From contig OZ038382.1 in NCBI GenBank assembly GCA_964036045.1, forward strand, positions 80,265,918-80,329,917: a stretch of DNA of 64,000 bases. Reading direction: 5' to 3'. This document shows positions 9,894-21,021 of the stretch, one piece after another (the first letter of the stretch is position 1; every line of letters begins with the position of its first letter). Position numbers and translations under genes: made by a program. The stretch comes from Eutreptiella sp. 'Long Island Sound 2002' (taxonomy: Eukaryota > Euglenozoa > Euglenophyceae > Eutreptiales > Eutreptiaceae). The notes under the pieces were generated by a model, which saw only the letters and a list, made by a program, of their open reading frames with translations, ran no database searches and was not told the origin of the DNA.

Positions 9894-10328
9894 CCCCCCC
9901 CACCCTTGTCCTTCCCCACCCCTTGTCCTTCCCCAGGGGGGGTGGGGGACCGTCACTTGCGCAACCCAAAATTTTTCGTTGCAGCTCACTGTGTTGTTGT
10001 GGCAAAACCACCACCCAAGAGTGCTGCCCAAAGCATTCCAGTGGAAAGTGGTGAGCATGTGCAAGAGTTCAAGGTCAAGTGGAGCAGGACCAAGAAAATT
10101 TACACCGAGCTGGTCAAGGAGTAGGTCTCCATACATTGGCAGCCCTTTGAACGTATCTTATGCTGAATTCTTTCGTTTTATGCTGCAATTTCTGTGCCTG
10201 CAAATGTGCGTGTACGGTGGTAGTGCGGTCCCCCAGGGAGGGGTGGGGGACCGTCACTTGGTGACCGTCCCCCAGGGGCTGGTGGGGGACCGTCTTCCCT
10301 GGGGTGGGGAAGGACAAGGGGAGGGGGG
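9894..10328. mobile_element. GC-rich MITE-like element
   Basis: The left end (9894-9922) reads C7, then CACCCTTGTCCTTCCCCACCCC. The right end (10301-10328) is its reverse complement with few mismatches, giving terminal inverted repeats of about 27 bp around 435 bp. Subterminal GGTGGGGGACCGTC occurs at about 9941, 10238 and 10280, sometimes beside its inverse. No coding capacity and no convincing target duplication. Non-autonomous DNA transposon is the simplest reading; a satellite-like fold-back is an alternative. Confidence 0.55.
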
Positions 10329-11804
10329 TCCGAAAAAATGAGTGATCTGCGTGATACATGTATAAATGCATTGCCTTGGATGAAGCAAATGTATTCACAC
10401 CACAATGCACAAATAGTATTGCCATGTACCCCCCCCCCCCCCGTGCCTAGGAACCGCCTTGCGCAAGAACCGCCCCCTGGTTCCGCGGTCGAATTCTCGC
10501 ACCACTTTTTTTTACCACGGTATTGGGTTTTTCATGGTTCTGGTGGATGCAGGACAGCTATTCAGGTATGCAGGACAACATTTCATGTGTGTTGCTACGG
10601 GTCCCCCCATCAGGCGGGACCCTATTAGTCAGTCACAGGCGCACATACCCCTTAAACCCCCCCCCCCCCCCAGCTCTCGACCCCTTCCCCGAAGCAACCA
10701 GCCCCTGACAAGGAAACAAACAAAAAGTCAGTTAAACACGTCCGAACCAGTTGAACATTAGATCATTCCATGCACGTTGGAAGGCACACTACAGCCCAGT
10801 CACTTGAGATTCACTCCTTTGGTGTTCATTTGTCAATGTGGTTGAAAAGTCAAAGTGATATTTCCCTTGCCCCCTCCCTCAAGGGACCAGCAAGGGTGAT
10901 TGCACAGCAAAAGGTGTGTTGCCCCTGCAGAAAACTGGCCTCCTTTTGCAGCAACATTTGGTAATCCGACAATAGTCACAGTGCACCTGGTGTGTTGTTT
11001 TGGGGGGGGCATGTGCTCACCCTTTTGTGAGTGCCTAAGACATGACTTTTCTCTGGTACCAGTTTTTTTGCACATCAGGCTTTGTTTTTGAAGTGGTGTT
11101 TTGGAAGGCCTTCATCTATTTTTATTGGAGGCAGCACTTTGTGCTTTTGCTGGCCTGTTTCACTGTGTCCATGCTCAGGCCGAATGCCAAAGTTGAGCTT
11201 AGTTCCTGAACCATGGTTGAGGGTCCAAGTCTACAGGTGACAAAAGATTGCCCCTTCCTAAGGCTTGAGTGCCTGTCTTGATTTTGATGCTGGTGTAGTT
11301 GCTAGTGATGGTACAGGAATTGGTCAGGGGGTCAACATTGGTGTGGGCGAACACAAAGGTGTCTGTCTCACTTCAACAGCTGAGGGTTAAGGTGGGAGTG
11401 GTGCATCAGTGACTTTATGGAGCTTTGCTTGTGCAGTCCGTCATGTCCCCCACCTTCATCTTCCAACCTTTGGTGGTAGGCTGGTTGGCTGGCCCAAGGT
11501 GCATTTGGCAGTGTGGTGTAGTGACTCCTGCTCGCTCCTGAATGAGAATTGTTTCAGTTTCGCAGTGCTCTACAGGCCCGACGAACTCTGTGGTCCAAGA
11601 GGTTGTGAAGGAATGTTACCTTTCTTTCCCAGGGGGTCCACTTATTTGTGTCTTCAACTGGTGGTCAGTGAGTGGGCAGTGGGTGGCAAAGTTGAATGCA
11701 TGCATTGCTGTCCTTTAGACTTCCACGCATGGCATAGTCATCATTGTGCCCCCCACTGTCGCAGGTCTTTGTTGGTCAGCGTCTAGACAAGCTCTTATAG
11801 CACA
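10329..11804. other. Upstream region of the eIF3i gene
   Basis: No protein recognised. Just before the gene, a pyrimidine-rich CCCCCCACTGTCGCAG ends at 11764, 40 bp upstream of the ATG, and could be the 3' splice site of a 5'-UTR intron. This is pattern-based only. C runs occur at about 10428-10442 and 10657-10671. Confidence 0.35.
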
Positions 11805-12812
11805 ATGATTCGGCCTATAGCCTTGCATGGGCATACACGCTCGGTCACCCGTGTGAAATTCAATAGGGAAGGTGATTTGTTGTTTAGTTCCGCAAAAGAC
11901 AGCTCTCCAACGGTATGGAACGCGCAGACTGGGGAACGTCTCGGGACATATGAAGGACACAATGGAGCAATATGGGACATCGATGTCAATTTCACGTCGA
12001 CTTTGGTGGCTACTGCTGGTGCTGATCAATGCGCCAAGTTGTGGGACTTGAAGAACGGACAATGCCTTGCCACCCTTCCACATGAGACTCCGGTGCGTGT
12101 GGTGGCATTCTCTCATGGTGATTCGATGCTCTTGACGGTTACGGACACCTCTTTTGGTTGCACACCTGCATTGCACATCTACAACCTTCCAGGGACGAGT
12201 GCAGACGCCATCCGGAACGCCCGTACAGAGTATCGTCCGATGTTCAGTCATAAAGTTCCAGAAAAAATCACGTTTGCACACTGGGGGCCCACGAACGAAA
12301 CAGTGTACTTCAGTTCGGAGGATGGCACCATAGTCATTCTGGATATTCAGCAAGGCAAAGAGATTGTCTTTGCATCTCCACACAAGACCGAGATTAAAAG
12401 GTTCTGCATGGATAAGGATTACACCACAGTGTTGACGGCCTCCCTTGATCAAACTGGGAGGTTGCTTTGTGCACGGACACTGAAGACATTGAAAGTGTAT
12501 GAAACAGACAAGCCCGTCAATGATGCAGCGATTATGCCCTCCCAGTACCCTATCATTATGTTAGGAGGTGGGCAAGATGCCCAGTCTGTGACGAATTCTT
12601 CACAAAGAGCAAACAAGTTTGAGACCAGATTCTTCCATAAGATCTTCTTTGAGGAGCTTGGAAGCGTCTCTGGTCATTTTGGGCCTGTGAATTCAATCAC
12701 TTGCTCCCCCGATGGCAAGGCATGGGCCAGTGGTGGCGAGGACGGGTTTGTCAAACTATATCATTTTGATGAGGAGTTTCACAAGAATGCAGCAAAGTTG
12801 AATGCTATATAA
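11805..12812 (+). CDS. eIF3i: Translation initiation factor eIF3 subunit I (WD40)
   Basis: 335 codons, ATG to TAA, uninterrupted; the family is usually about 325-345 aa. eIF3i (TIF34 in yeast) is a seven-bladed WD40 propeller in the eIF3 complex, which binds the 40S ribosome and recruits initiator tRNA and mRNA in the cytosol. Diagnostic segments: N-terminal HGHTRSVTRVKFNREGDLLF (residues 8-27, the family's GH...NREGDLLF signature); TVWNAQTGERLGTYEGHNGA; AKLWDLKNGQCL; the LGGGQDA block; FETRFFHKIFFEELG; and C-terminal GHFGPVNSITCSPDGKAWAS followed by GGEDGFVKLYHFD. The start fits the family N-terminus. It is single-exon in the window and is the only host gene I recognise; neighbours are transposons. 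An A10 run starts 14 bases after the stop, so a retrocopy is possible, but the frame is intact and probably functional. Confidence 0.95.
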   Translation: MIRPIALHGHTRSVTRVKFNREGDLLFSSAKDSSPTVWNAQTGERLGTYEGHNGAIWDIDVNFTSTLVATAGADQCAKLWDLKNGQCLATLPHETPVRVVAFSHGDSMLLTVTDTSFGCTPALHIYNLPGTSADAIRNARTEYRPMFSHKVPEKITFAHWGPTNETVYFSSEDGTIVILDIQQGKEIVFASPHKTEIKRFCMDKDYTTVLTASLDQTGRLLCARTLKTLKVYETDKPVNDAAIMPSQYPIIMLGGGQDAQSVTNSSQRANKFETRFFHKIFFEELGSVSGHFGPVNSITCSPDGKAWASGGEDGFVKLYHFDEEFHKNAAKLNAI

Positions 12813-12826
12813 CTGTGCTTTTGAGC

Positions 12827-12836
12827 AAAAAAAAAA
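12827..12836 (+). other. A10 run just past the eIF3i stop
   Basis: Ten adenines follow a 14-nt spacer after TAA. This would be a very short 3'UTR with a genomically encoded poly-A, as in a processed retrogene, or it may be a chance A tract. I found no matching target duplication at the 5' side. Confidence 0.4.
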
Positions 12837-15800
12837 GATGTCTCAGGCGTAGGGCACATCTATTGAGTGCGTGAATTGCCCTTTTTCTGGTGTTTTCATT
12901 GGAAGGGGGTGGGTTGCTGCATGCAGGGAATGTGTCTCATGCTTGACTTTGGCACGTATTGAAGCCTTCATCACTGATGCTTTGCCCAAAGGGATTTGTC
13001 TAGTGCTTTACACCAACAGAGTTTCTGATATCTTGTGCAATGTGGGGATTTGGTGTGTTGGTCTGCTGGATGTTTATGTGAAGTCTGGCTTCGCATCACC
13101 CAAACTGAAAGTTGACGATTTGGACAGAGTTTTTTGTCCTTAATTGTTTTATGGCATTTTTTTTGCCCTGGTTGCATTATTCGCGACAGTCTTGATTTCC
13201 TCAATGCTGAAGAAAGTGTTACCGGATGCAGCAGAGAAGTCAAGGGCTAGACAAAACTGTATGCGGGTTGTCACAGGAGTGTAGAGGTGAAGGCAAGCTG
13301 TGTGCACAAACAGTATGCAAAAGTGGTGGTGCCTGTTCCTCAAGAGACACCTGGAGGGAGCCAAAGGGGAGCACCTGATGCAGCACACCCCACGGCTATT
13401 TGGCCCGCAGGCTCAGAACCTTGGGTTGTCTTGTGTGGTGATGGGTGCAGTGGGTTCTGTGGCATATTGTACCACAACAACACAGGACAAGCAGCACCGG
13501 AGTGCACCAACCAACGCCGAAAAAGATCAACCAGCACAACAAGAAACACCCAGCACCAGGACACACCGGCCAATACTAACACACGCCAACAAGCAACAAC
13601 GCAGCCCAGCCGATGCCGAGGCACGACAATGGGCACCAAACAAAACACCAGGCAGCACTGCAGCAGTCCCACCGGCACCAAACACACCGACTAGCGCCAA
13701 AACGAAGCAGACGACACTAGAACATACCTGAAAGGTCCAGAGCAAACCAACCAGCACCGCCATTTTCTGGTTGTATATATTTTTTTTTCTTTTTTCGAAT
13801 GCAGCATTCCCGAAATGCACGAACAACAAATCGATGAAAATTGTCCTGATTTGTGGATTTCTAGGCCGATTTGACCAGCAATCTGGCCTGTTTGCACACT
13901 TGGAGAGCACCTTGATCACTTTTGGTGACTGTTGCGGTTGCCAACAATCCATATTCAACCTATTTGGCTTCGCGCTTGTGCAAGACTAAAATTCATGCGT
14001 TAAATTTTTCCGTCAATGTTGACAACCCCAATCCATGGTTGAGCTTTCTAACCATCCCAATCTGTAGACCGACCTACATTTGAACGAACCGTTGAAGTTG
14101 GCGACATTTGTGGTATGCTGACAAACAAGCTATTCAAAGCGACCATATCTACTACAAATTAAATGAGCCCCAGAACAATATGTTAAATTGTAGGAAAATA
14201 TTTTTGCAGCTACATGCATGGCACCAACTCTTGCGCATTGGCACCTAAACTTCGATGGAGCCGATTTTTTTGGCTCGCTTGGTGATTTCAACATCCTGCT
14301 AGGAAGTCCCAAACACTCAGTTACACTAGCGCAATAGCCTATCAGGCGTATAAAGGACGTCCTCAACACGTACAAGAAGTTCTACCTATTGCTGTCAAAT
14401 GACAGGGCAGACCTACCACTATAATTGTCGTCTTCCAAAATATTGTCCAAGGCTATTACAGAAGCATTATCTAAGCTCAAAAAGGGGGACAATGAAACGG
14501 TGCATACCAGGTAGTTCACAATAGAAATGTGTGAATTGCACACCAGCGTACGTAACCACTGATTGTATCTCGCCGGACCCTTTGGTGACCTTAAATGGGT
14601 GGTTGACAAGGTGGCGTGTCATCACGGACCTCGACCACAAATGCCCACAAGGGCTTTTTTCCTCAATGAAAGATGGTCCCTGGGACGCCCTTACGCGTCA
14701 TTTCACCTAAACTCGGTCCAACAACCCAAGAATCCCATGGGATACTTGATCCTTGTTGTGGGAAGGATGAATATCCATGGCTTTGGTTGCTATCCAAGTG
14801 CGTAAGATGATTAAAGCTATTGACAATCATGATTGCTTTAATGTACAACAGCACCGCGTACTAAAGTACCCTAGCATCCGTTACCGCGTAGCATCGGCAG
14901 AGGGCAAGAACTTAGCACCCGGATCGGAAAAATATCTTTACCAATGTTGGCGGTTTCCCTATGAATATTAGCTCACCACTTGAGACCCGCCAAGACAACG
15001 TATCATTGAATTCCAAGGATGCTAAACATGAACTAGGTAGAGGTATTAGTGTAAGCAAGCCATATGAGAGATCTGTGGGGTTTGAATGGGTGCCGCTCTT
15101 CCATCGTGGTGAAGCCTTGCTTCAGAAAGTGCTCGAATATTAATGGGTTAGAAACCGCATCATCTGAGGCACCAAAGACTGGGAAGGACAGAAAATAGAC
15201 CTATTCCAAGCATCACGCCTTTCATCCGAAAATGGAGGTCATAGAAAGTTGCATTGTGGTTTGGAATTTGGGTTGAAGACAGCCTCCTAACGTGTGAACC
15301 AAAGGTGTGTCACTTCGCACGAAACAGTGCTGGGTTGCACACAAAAGAGTTTCTAAAGTACCTTAAAATTGGGTGAGAAGCCCCGTGCAATCGTTTGCAG
15401 AGAAGCATTGTTGCAATGACGGGATTGTTTTATTTTACTACCCGGAACGAGCAATATTTAGACTTTGGAATTCCACGTACGCCCATGAAAAGTATCAGTC
15501 CTCTCTCCATTGCATCGTACATAGCACATCGGCACAACGTTCCCATCAAATCTTTCTGAAAATGCCCCCTCCCCCCAACCGAAAGGACACCGTACCCAGG
15601 GTGGTCACCGAACTTTTTTGCGGCGTTGGCGGCCTACTGCAAACTACATATTTTTTGGGGCTTGTTTACTCTGGTAAATTGCTAAATGAACATTCTATTG
15701 CTCTCATCGAGGTGTTCCTATAAACGGAGCCGAAGTTGTAATGCTTTCCCGAGTGGGCCAAAAATGAATGCTCCCATTGAGCGTGAAGATTGTGGCGCGT

Positions 15801-16454
15801 ATCTACAAAAAAAGGTGTTCACAACCTAAAACTTGTTTTTCACCGCTTTAGTGATTGCCTTGAATGACAAGAGCCAACAAATGCCGGCCCAACCAGCGTG
15901 CTACACGGAAAAACTATGTCTCCTCATCACTACACAAGTAAACGACGAATCCAACACGCTCTTGCGGCACTACCGGTGATAGCCAATGTCATTGAGTATG
16001 ACCAAGAGGGTATCCTGTTGGATAATATTGCAAAGCTACAGAGATGGGACAACACCACGTCCTGCAATCTAACACTTTTCAGATCTTTGTAGCATTTGAA
16101 AATAGTGACATCAAGCCAGCGGACGCGCACCGTGAGTTGCTTCTGCCGCCTGAATCGTTCCACAACAACTCTCAACAAAAAATGATCTTGATGTGTCGAG
16201 TAAGCAATGCACGGTCTATGCCTATGCACCAAGAGTTGGAGTTGGTTACGTAATGAACACCAAGTCGCTTTAGGCACCCATCCACCTGAGACGTAGGCAC
16301 CCTTACTGACTGATTACTAGAACGGATGCATCCACACATCCCACGAGCGCGTCTCGCTATTCTTACCAACACGCAATCGTTTTTTATACCCATGACGAAC
16401 TAGAAAGTGAACGCTTTTTAGTAACAGGCAACGCTGATGAACAAGGTACGTAGG
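12837..16454. other. Unassigned sequence
   Basis: No gene recognised. A low-complexity open frame at 13300-13731 (Thr/Gln/Ala/Pro-rich) looks compositional. A T-rich tract lies at about 13778-13797. 14130-16450 has scattered frames below 120 codons with no family signature; it may be an old, decayed element. Confidence 0.4.
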
Positions 16455-16878
16455 TAGGGTTTGGAACCTCTATTACTAAAAATAACCGGCTTTTTTCGAT
16501 TATTTTTTCCAAAATAGCCGGTTATTCCGATTGTTACTTTTCAAAATAACCGGTTCAATGCGATTATTTGCACTAAGCAAGCCAATTAACCGGTTCTTTT
16601 CCGATTATTGGTTTTCAAACCAACTATTTTGTTGCTTTTTGAAAGAAAATAACATACAAACCAGTACACATTGCTCCAAGAGTTTGCTTTCGCACTGTGT
16701 GAGTGTGTGTGTTGATATCATTTCTTTTTCATTGCAAAAGGAAAACCTCACCCATCCGATTAATTGGTTTTGATTTGTTTCAAAATAATCGGTTTTCTAA
16801 CTAACTTGAAAATAACCTCCGATTAATTGCCGATAACCGGTTTTTCCGATTAATTGGTAAAACGGGTTCCGAACCCTA
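16455..16878. mobile_element. hAT-type MITE with 8-bp TSD
   Basis: Terminal inverted repeats TAGGGTTTGGAACC (16455-16468) and GGTTCCGAACCCTA (16865-16878) differ at one base and are flanked by exact 8-bp repeats TACGTAGG (16447-16454 and 16879-16886). An 8-bp target duplication and YAGNG-type ends are hallmarks of the hAT superfamily. The 424-bp interior has no transposase and is built of many degenerate, self-complementary AACCGGTT and CGATTA motifs in A/T-rich spacers. It is non-autonomous and would need a hAT transposase from elsewhere. High confidence because both ends and the duplication agree. Confidence 0.9.
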
Positions 16879-16886
16879 TACGTAGG

Positions 16887-17898
16887 TGGGTATCTTCGGA
16901 AGCTGGTGATGAACCTTCTGCATTGCAGCATAAAGGTCTCATCGTGAGCACATTACGTATCTCACCTTGCCCTATGTCCGGTGCCAAATATAACTCCTTT
17001 TGTAGGTGTTTTGAGAACGCCTTATGGTGGCTACCCGATACATTTGTCCCGGATGCGAGATTTTCCCCACATATATCTGTGTGTGTCACCACATGCCCTC
17101 TCTTTTGGGTGGCACCTTCGGGTGTTTGCCAAACCAACAAGAGCGTGTCTAGCCCCTAGGGGTGTTGCATCTGGCATCAACGCTCCTGCCCCTTCACTCC
17201 TCGGGCTTGATTTCAAGAGTGCCACTCCGTGGCAGGGAACCCCCTTTTGAGTAAGAAAAAATGTATCTACAGTGCCACCTAAGTCGCCTTAGTGGCAATA
17301 AGGACACTAAGGGACACTACACTGCACCCTGGAGGCTAGGGGCACCTCTTTTTGAGAGGGCCTGTGTTCAAACCCTAGTCAGCCTAGCTGAGTAGGAGAC
17401 ACCACTATGTCATGGCAGTGACCTCATAGCCAGATGCCATGCCACCAAAGCACCCCCCCCCCCAAAAAAAAAAGAGTGCACATCTCGGTGTGGCACTATT
17501 CTAGAGAGAGAGAGAGCCCGTGAGGGCTGTTTTCAATGGTATTCAGTTTGTTTTCTAACTATCCTTTCTAATCAGCAATGAGAGGATGATCCATGGTTCC
17601 CAATACTTTGTACATCTATGCTTCTTTGACTGCTGCCCTTCACGTTTGGAGTATAAGATCCTGAATTGTGCCCTACTTGAACTGTGGATTGGGTCCTTTC
17701 TTTGGTTTCCAAAATTGAGAAAAAACCAGAGGAGCAGCCAAGCAGCAGGAAAAAAGCAGACGGACATGAACACAAATCAATCATTGGAAGCATATCCTTT
17801 TTTTTGTGGCAGCTGAGAAATACAGTCTTTGCGTACGTACAACCCCGTGCAGTGCAGTGCACTGAGACTGCAACTTCCTGAAGGGCGGAGAATATATA
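16887..17898. other. Unassigned sequence with a tRNA-derived repeat
   Basis: No protein recognised. Near 17331-17474 the plus strand has a TGGAGGCTAGGG A-box-like motif, a GTGTTCAAACCC B-box-like motif, then a C run and A10 tail (about 17464-17473), which fits a tRNA-derived SINE. I found no clean target duplication. The remainder holds nothing I can assign. Confidence 0.4.
17331..17474 (+). mobile_element. tRNA-derived SINE-like repeat
   Basis: A-box-like TGGAGGCTAGGG and B-box-like GTGTTCAAACCC are at tRNA spacing, followed by about 80 bp and an A-rich end. The same B-box core (GTTCAAACCC) occurs on the minus strand at about 44697-44707 in a related context. The 5' end is uncertain. Confidence 0.45.
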
Positions 17899-18331
17899 AT
17901 GGACATCAAGGACACTGCCCAGAAGATAGAGACGTCAGTGGCACCAGGCAAGCTGGCGCCTGAACCCACATCTGCTTATGAACATTACCCTACCCCTATA
18001 CCTTCAGTGCCTTTAAGTGGCAGCAAAGAGACGGATGAGTTGCTGGACTTGAGTGGACGGGGTTAGGCTTTCAATCAAGCGAGAGTTGGAACACCTGAAG
18101 ACAAGGAGAAAGGGAAAGCAGGAGAAAGTGGAAAACGCAAAGCTGCACAGGAACGAACTGGTGACGTACCCTTCGCTGAGATGCCCTCCTCTTCAAGCAC
18201 TGCACCTGAAGCAGCCGAGCTCCCTTCCGAGAGCGCTTTGGGCTCAACCGGACGCCCTATGCAAAACTGTCCTAAACGGTCAAATGTTTTCTATAAGTAT
18301 TCCCGGTGCTATTTTACCAACTAATGAGTAA
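17899..18331 (+). pseudogene. Decayed ORF, retroelement-like, with CKTVLNGQ peptide
   Basis: From ATG 17899 a protein-like frame (MDIKDTAQKIE...) runs 55 codons to TAG at 18064-18066 and then stays open to about 18322. A second frame over 18053-18331 encodes ALCKTVLNGQMFSI. The peptide CKTVLNGQ recurs in an open frame at 33892-34092, with nearly the same DNA (19 of 21 bases), so both are probably remnants of one repeat family. No domain is recognised. Product unknown; a gag-like origin is a guess. Confidence 0.3.
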
Positions 18332-18988
18332 GTGGGGCCGGTACGGGCCCGTTTCCCTTAGCTGAGCGAGACACAAGCGAAGGCAAAACACTAGACAAGA
18401 AATTTGTAACCTTGCTGGGACTCAGAGTGAGCGCAGCGATAACAATAGTAGCCCTTTCGTACCTTAAAGGACGAAAAGGGATACATCATGCAGCTACAAA
18501 AGCAGTATGTACGCAAGGAAAAATGGCACAAACGGAGGCAGAGGAACTGGACAGGGTCCCATACAGAAACAAGGGTAGTTATGGGAACCCAGGACCTTCA
18601 CATCAACACGTATAGGGTAGCAGGATACAACTCAACATGGGCCCTGAGACTTACTGCAGGCATCAGAGCACACAAGTAGGACAAAACCAGAAATCAGAGG
18701 TCACTGAGATTCAAGGGATCTGTAGCCACGGTAGGGGAGTTTCAAAATAATCTGTGTGGAAGCATCCAACGTGCAATAGTCTAGCAACACGACCCCAGAA
18801 TATCCGGGTCTATCTCACCGATACCAGGACACTGTGTCTAGTGTGATAGGCTGCGCACTTTGGTTCGATTCCCCATCAGTGCAAGACCAGGGAGAAAAGA
18901 ATGCGAAAAAATGCAAGATACTGGTAGCCTAAGGTCCGGTTAAGTGCATGCACGAAGGATATGGAGAGGAGTTGATTGTCTCAGAAGG
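18332..18988. other. Unassigned sequence with tRNA-like patch
   Basis: No gene. Near 18828-18886 the plus strand has GGTTCGATTCC (B-box-like) downstream of CACTGTGTCTAGTGTG, with partly matching ends, suggesting a tRNA-derived fragment. The stem pairings are too poor to call a tRNA. Confidence 0.35.
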
Positions 18989-19659
18989 GCTACCACAATT
19001 TAGGTTCGTTCTTGGTAACTATCCCAAAAGTTCTCCGAGAACTTTGACTTCACAAATCCAAAAGACAATAGGAAAACCAGAGTGCACAATGAGCAAGTAG
19101 AACACCAATACAATGCAAAATGAACAACAACTTCACAAGGAAATGTGGATGAAGTGACTCGACGAAATCCACTTACAATAATTCTGATAAACCCCTTCTT
19201 GTCGCGATCAATTAGGGAGAATGTAAGAAAACTTCATATTGAATCATCGTAAATCCATCTCCCTGTGATCATACAAAGAGAATACAACAGGAATTAATAT
19301 ACCAACATATATGCACTGCATGACATGACGAAACTCCAACATAACACGATACAATAGCAAACAAAACATGCATTCTCATGACGATGCTACTCCTACTGAT
19401 GGGCGGCGCACATGTACTGCAATGTGCGACGACTGTCAGTCCAGACACAATTTAAAAACTGTCGTCTCACTCCTGCATCAATGCACTGTATTACTGTCTG
19501 CAGACAAAAACGAATAAAGCCACCTGGTTCACTCCGTAGCACAAAAAAACTATTAAAATCCTTCTCAGCTGTGCCAGCGTCTGCGACCCACGGCTCTGCG
19601 TCGCCTGTGATCTGCAGGCACCCTTCCAGATGATATATGTGCCCTACAGATTTTTTACA
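18989..19659 (-). repeat. RE-1 3' LTR
   Basis: Matches 30609-31279 nearly base for base. On the minus strand it starts TGTAAA at 19659, right after the polypurine tract, which fixes that edge. The other edge includes seven bases (TGGTAGC) equal to the start of the primer-binding site. It presumably supplies the transcription 3' end and polyadenylation. Confidence 0.9.
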
Positions 19660-19669
19660 CCCCCTTCCC
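19660..19669 (-). other. RE-1 polypurine tract
   Basis: Minus strand GGGAAGGGGG directly abuts the TGTA start of the 3' LTR, as expected for the plus-strand DNA synthesis primer. Confidence 0.8.
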
Positions 19670-19950
19670 TAGCCCAAAGATCCGGGAAGAAAAATTTCTG
19701 GCGGTCTTTGGCGGAAGAACCTCCGAAAAAAGAAGTAGGGCAACAATAGGCAAACACACAGTCAACCGGCAGAGACCAAAGAAAAATCTGACGTTCACGG
19801 ATACAGACAGTCCAGGTTGGGCCAGTCCATTGTGTCTGAGTCAGGACCCTGTCACTACACGAACAAAAAAAAATCAGTGAAAGCAGGCAATCCTCCCTGA
19901 TGGCGCCACAATTACCGGCTGGACCCAGAAGCGGAGATTGTGCTCTTGAC
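19670..19950 (-). other. RE-1 3' untranslated region
   Basis: About 280 bp between the chromodomain ORF stop (TGA, 19951-19953) and the polypurine tract. No open frame or motif recognised. Confidence 0.5.
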
Positions 19951-21021
19951 TCAGCTTGTGATGGCACGCCACGCTGTAAAGGAAAACAGAGAAACGCGGA
20001 ATTCACCATGCATAACACAGACAGGCCGTCGACTTTTGGGCAGGGGCCAGCGAAAGGAAGAGGTCCCAAAAACCAACTCCCACACCACACGCAAGCGCCT
20101 CACACTCCGTAGGGGTTCTTCAGGCGAAATCTGGGGTAATCCCTGCAACCTGTGCATAGCATCACCACAATCGGGGGGCAAGCGATGCCGGGACAGCGAA
20201 CCCTCATGATACACGCACACATCCGCATCCCCAGGTCTCATGCCTGCAACCAAACTGTTCTCCAGGAGTCCAGGAGAGGTCACAGGCTGGACAGCCAGCA
20301 CATCAGCACCCACCATGGTCAAATCTTTCAAACCAACATCCAATTTCTGGTTACGACAATATTGCAACCATTCATCCTGAATGTCGTGAATGAAATTATT
20401 CACAGGGTGCCACTCCGGCTTGGTGAAGCCCTGAAACTTTACCCTGAACCATGGCTTGGCGCCAGGAAATGGACCCTTACGCACTGTTTTGCCCAACTGC
20501 CACTGATGCTCCAGCACACGCTCAACCAGGTACTCAGCAGTTTCAATTAGGCCGTCTCGTTCAGAATAATAATGCAGTGGTGGCTGAGTACCATCAGGGG
20601 AGCGCAAAAAAGGCTTCAGTCTCTCAGTGGAAAGCACCTGTTCGACACCATTATAAGAAACACGGTATGTGGACGGGGAAACACGAGCCAAGATTTCTGC
20701 TGGACCCTGCCATAGCCTGTCAAGCTTAGGGTACAGGGGGGGCGACTCGATGCGGTTTCGCACCCAAACACGGTCACCCGGGCGAAAAACTTGCTCTGGG
20801 TACCTGGCCAAGAATTTGCGATAAGCCCTGTCATGTGCCGCCTGCAACTTGGCACGGACAGTTTCCCTCTCTTGGCTCAAACGCCTGAAAAAGGCCCCTG
20901 CATCCTCACAGCCATCCACATCGGCATATGGGGCTGCATCCCCAAACCCCACGGGGTCCCTACCGAACACCAAACGGTGCGGGGAATAGGGGGAAACAGG
21001 CCCAGGGAGGTCATTCAGACC
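19951..21021 (-). CDS. pol: RE-1 integrase C-terminal part with chromodomain
   Basis: Same frame as the integrase ORF upstream, separated by one TAG (21022-21024). It begins in the GPY/F-type region of integrase (FRPGDRVWVRNRIES, then LDRLWQGPAEILARVSPSTY). A chromodomain-like segment follows, YLVERVLEHQW ... PWFRVKFQGFTKPEWHPVNN, with the aromatic-cage and W-x-P pattern of chromoviral tails. About 135 more residues follow before TGA. Chromodomains direct integration to marked chromatin in chromoviruses; that role is inferred here. The first residue is not a methionine start; translation is as part of Gag-Pol. Confidence 0.8.
   Translation of the reverse strand, partial: GLNDLPGPVSPYSPHRLVFGRDPVGFGDAAPYADVDGCEDAGAFFRRLSQERETVRAKLQAAHDRAYRKFLARYPEQVFRPGDRVWVRNRIESPPLYPKLDRLWQGPAEILARVSPSTYRVSYNGVEQVLSTERLKPFLRSPDGTQPPLHYYSERDGLIETAEYLVERVLEHQWQLGKTVRKGPFPGAKPWFRVKFQGFTKPEWHPVNNFIHDIQDEWLQYCRNQKLDVGLKDLTMVGADVLAVQPVTSPGLLENSLVAGMRPGDADVCVYHEGSLSRHRLPPDCGDAMHRLQGLPQISPEEPLRSVRRLRVVWELVFGTSSFRWPLPKSRRPVCVMHGEFRVSLFSFTAWRAITS

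Noticed and set aside
13300-13731. 143-codon Thr/Gln/Pro/Ala-rich frame
   Set aside because: Low-complexity, no domain, and the opposite strand is equally open; composition is the likely cause.
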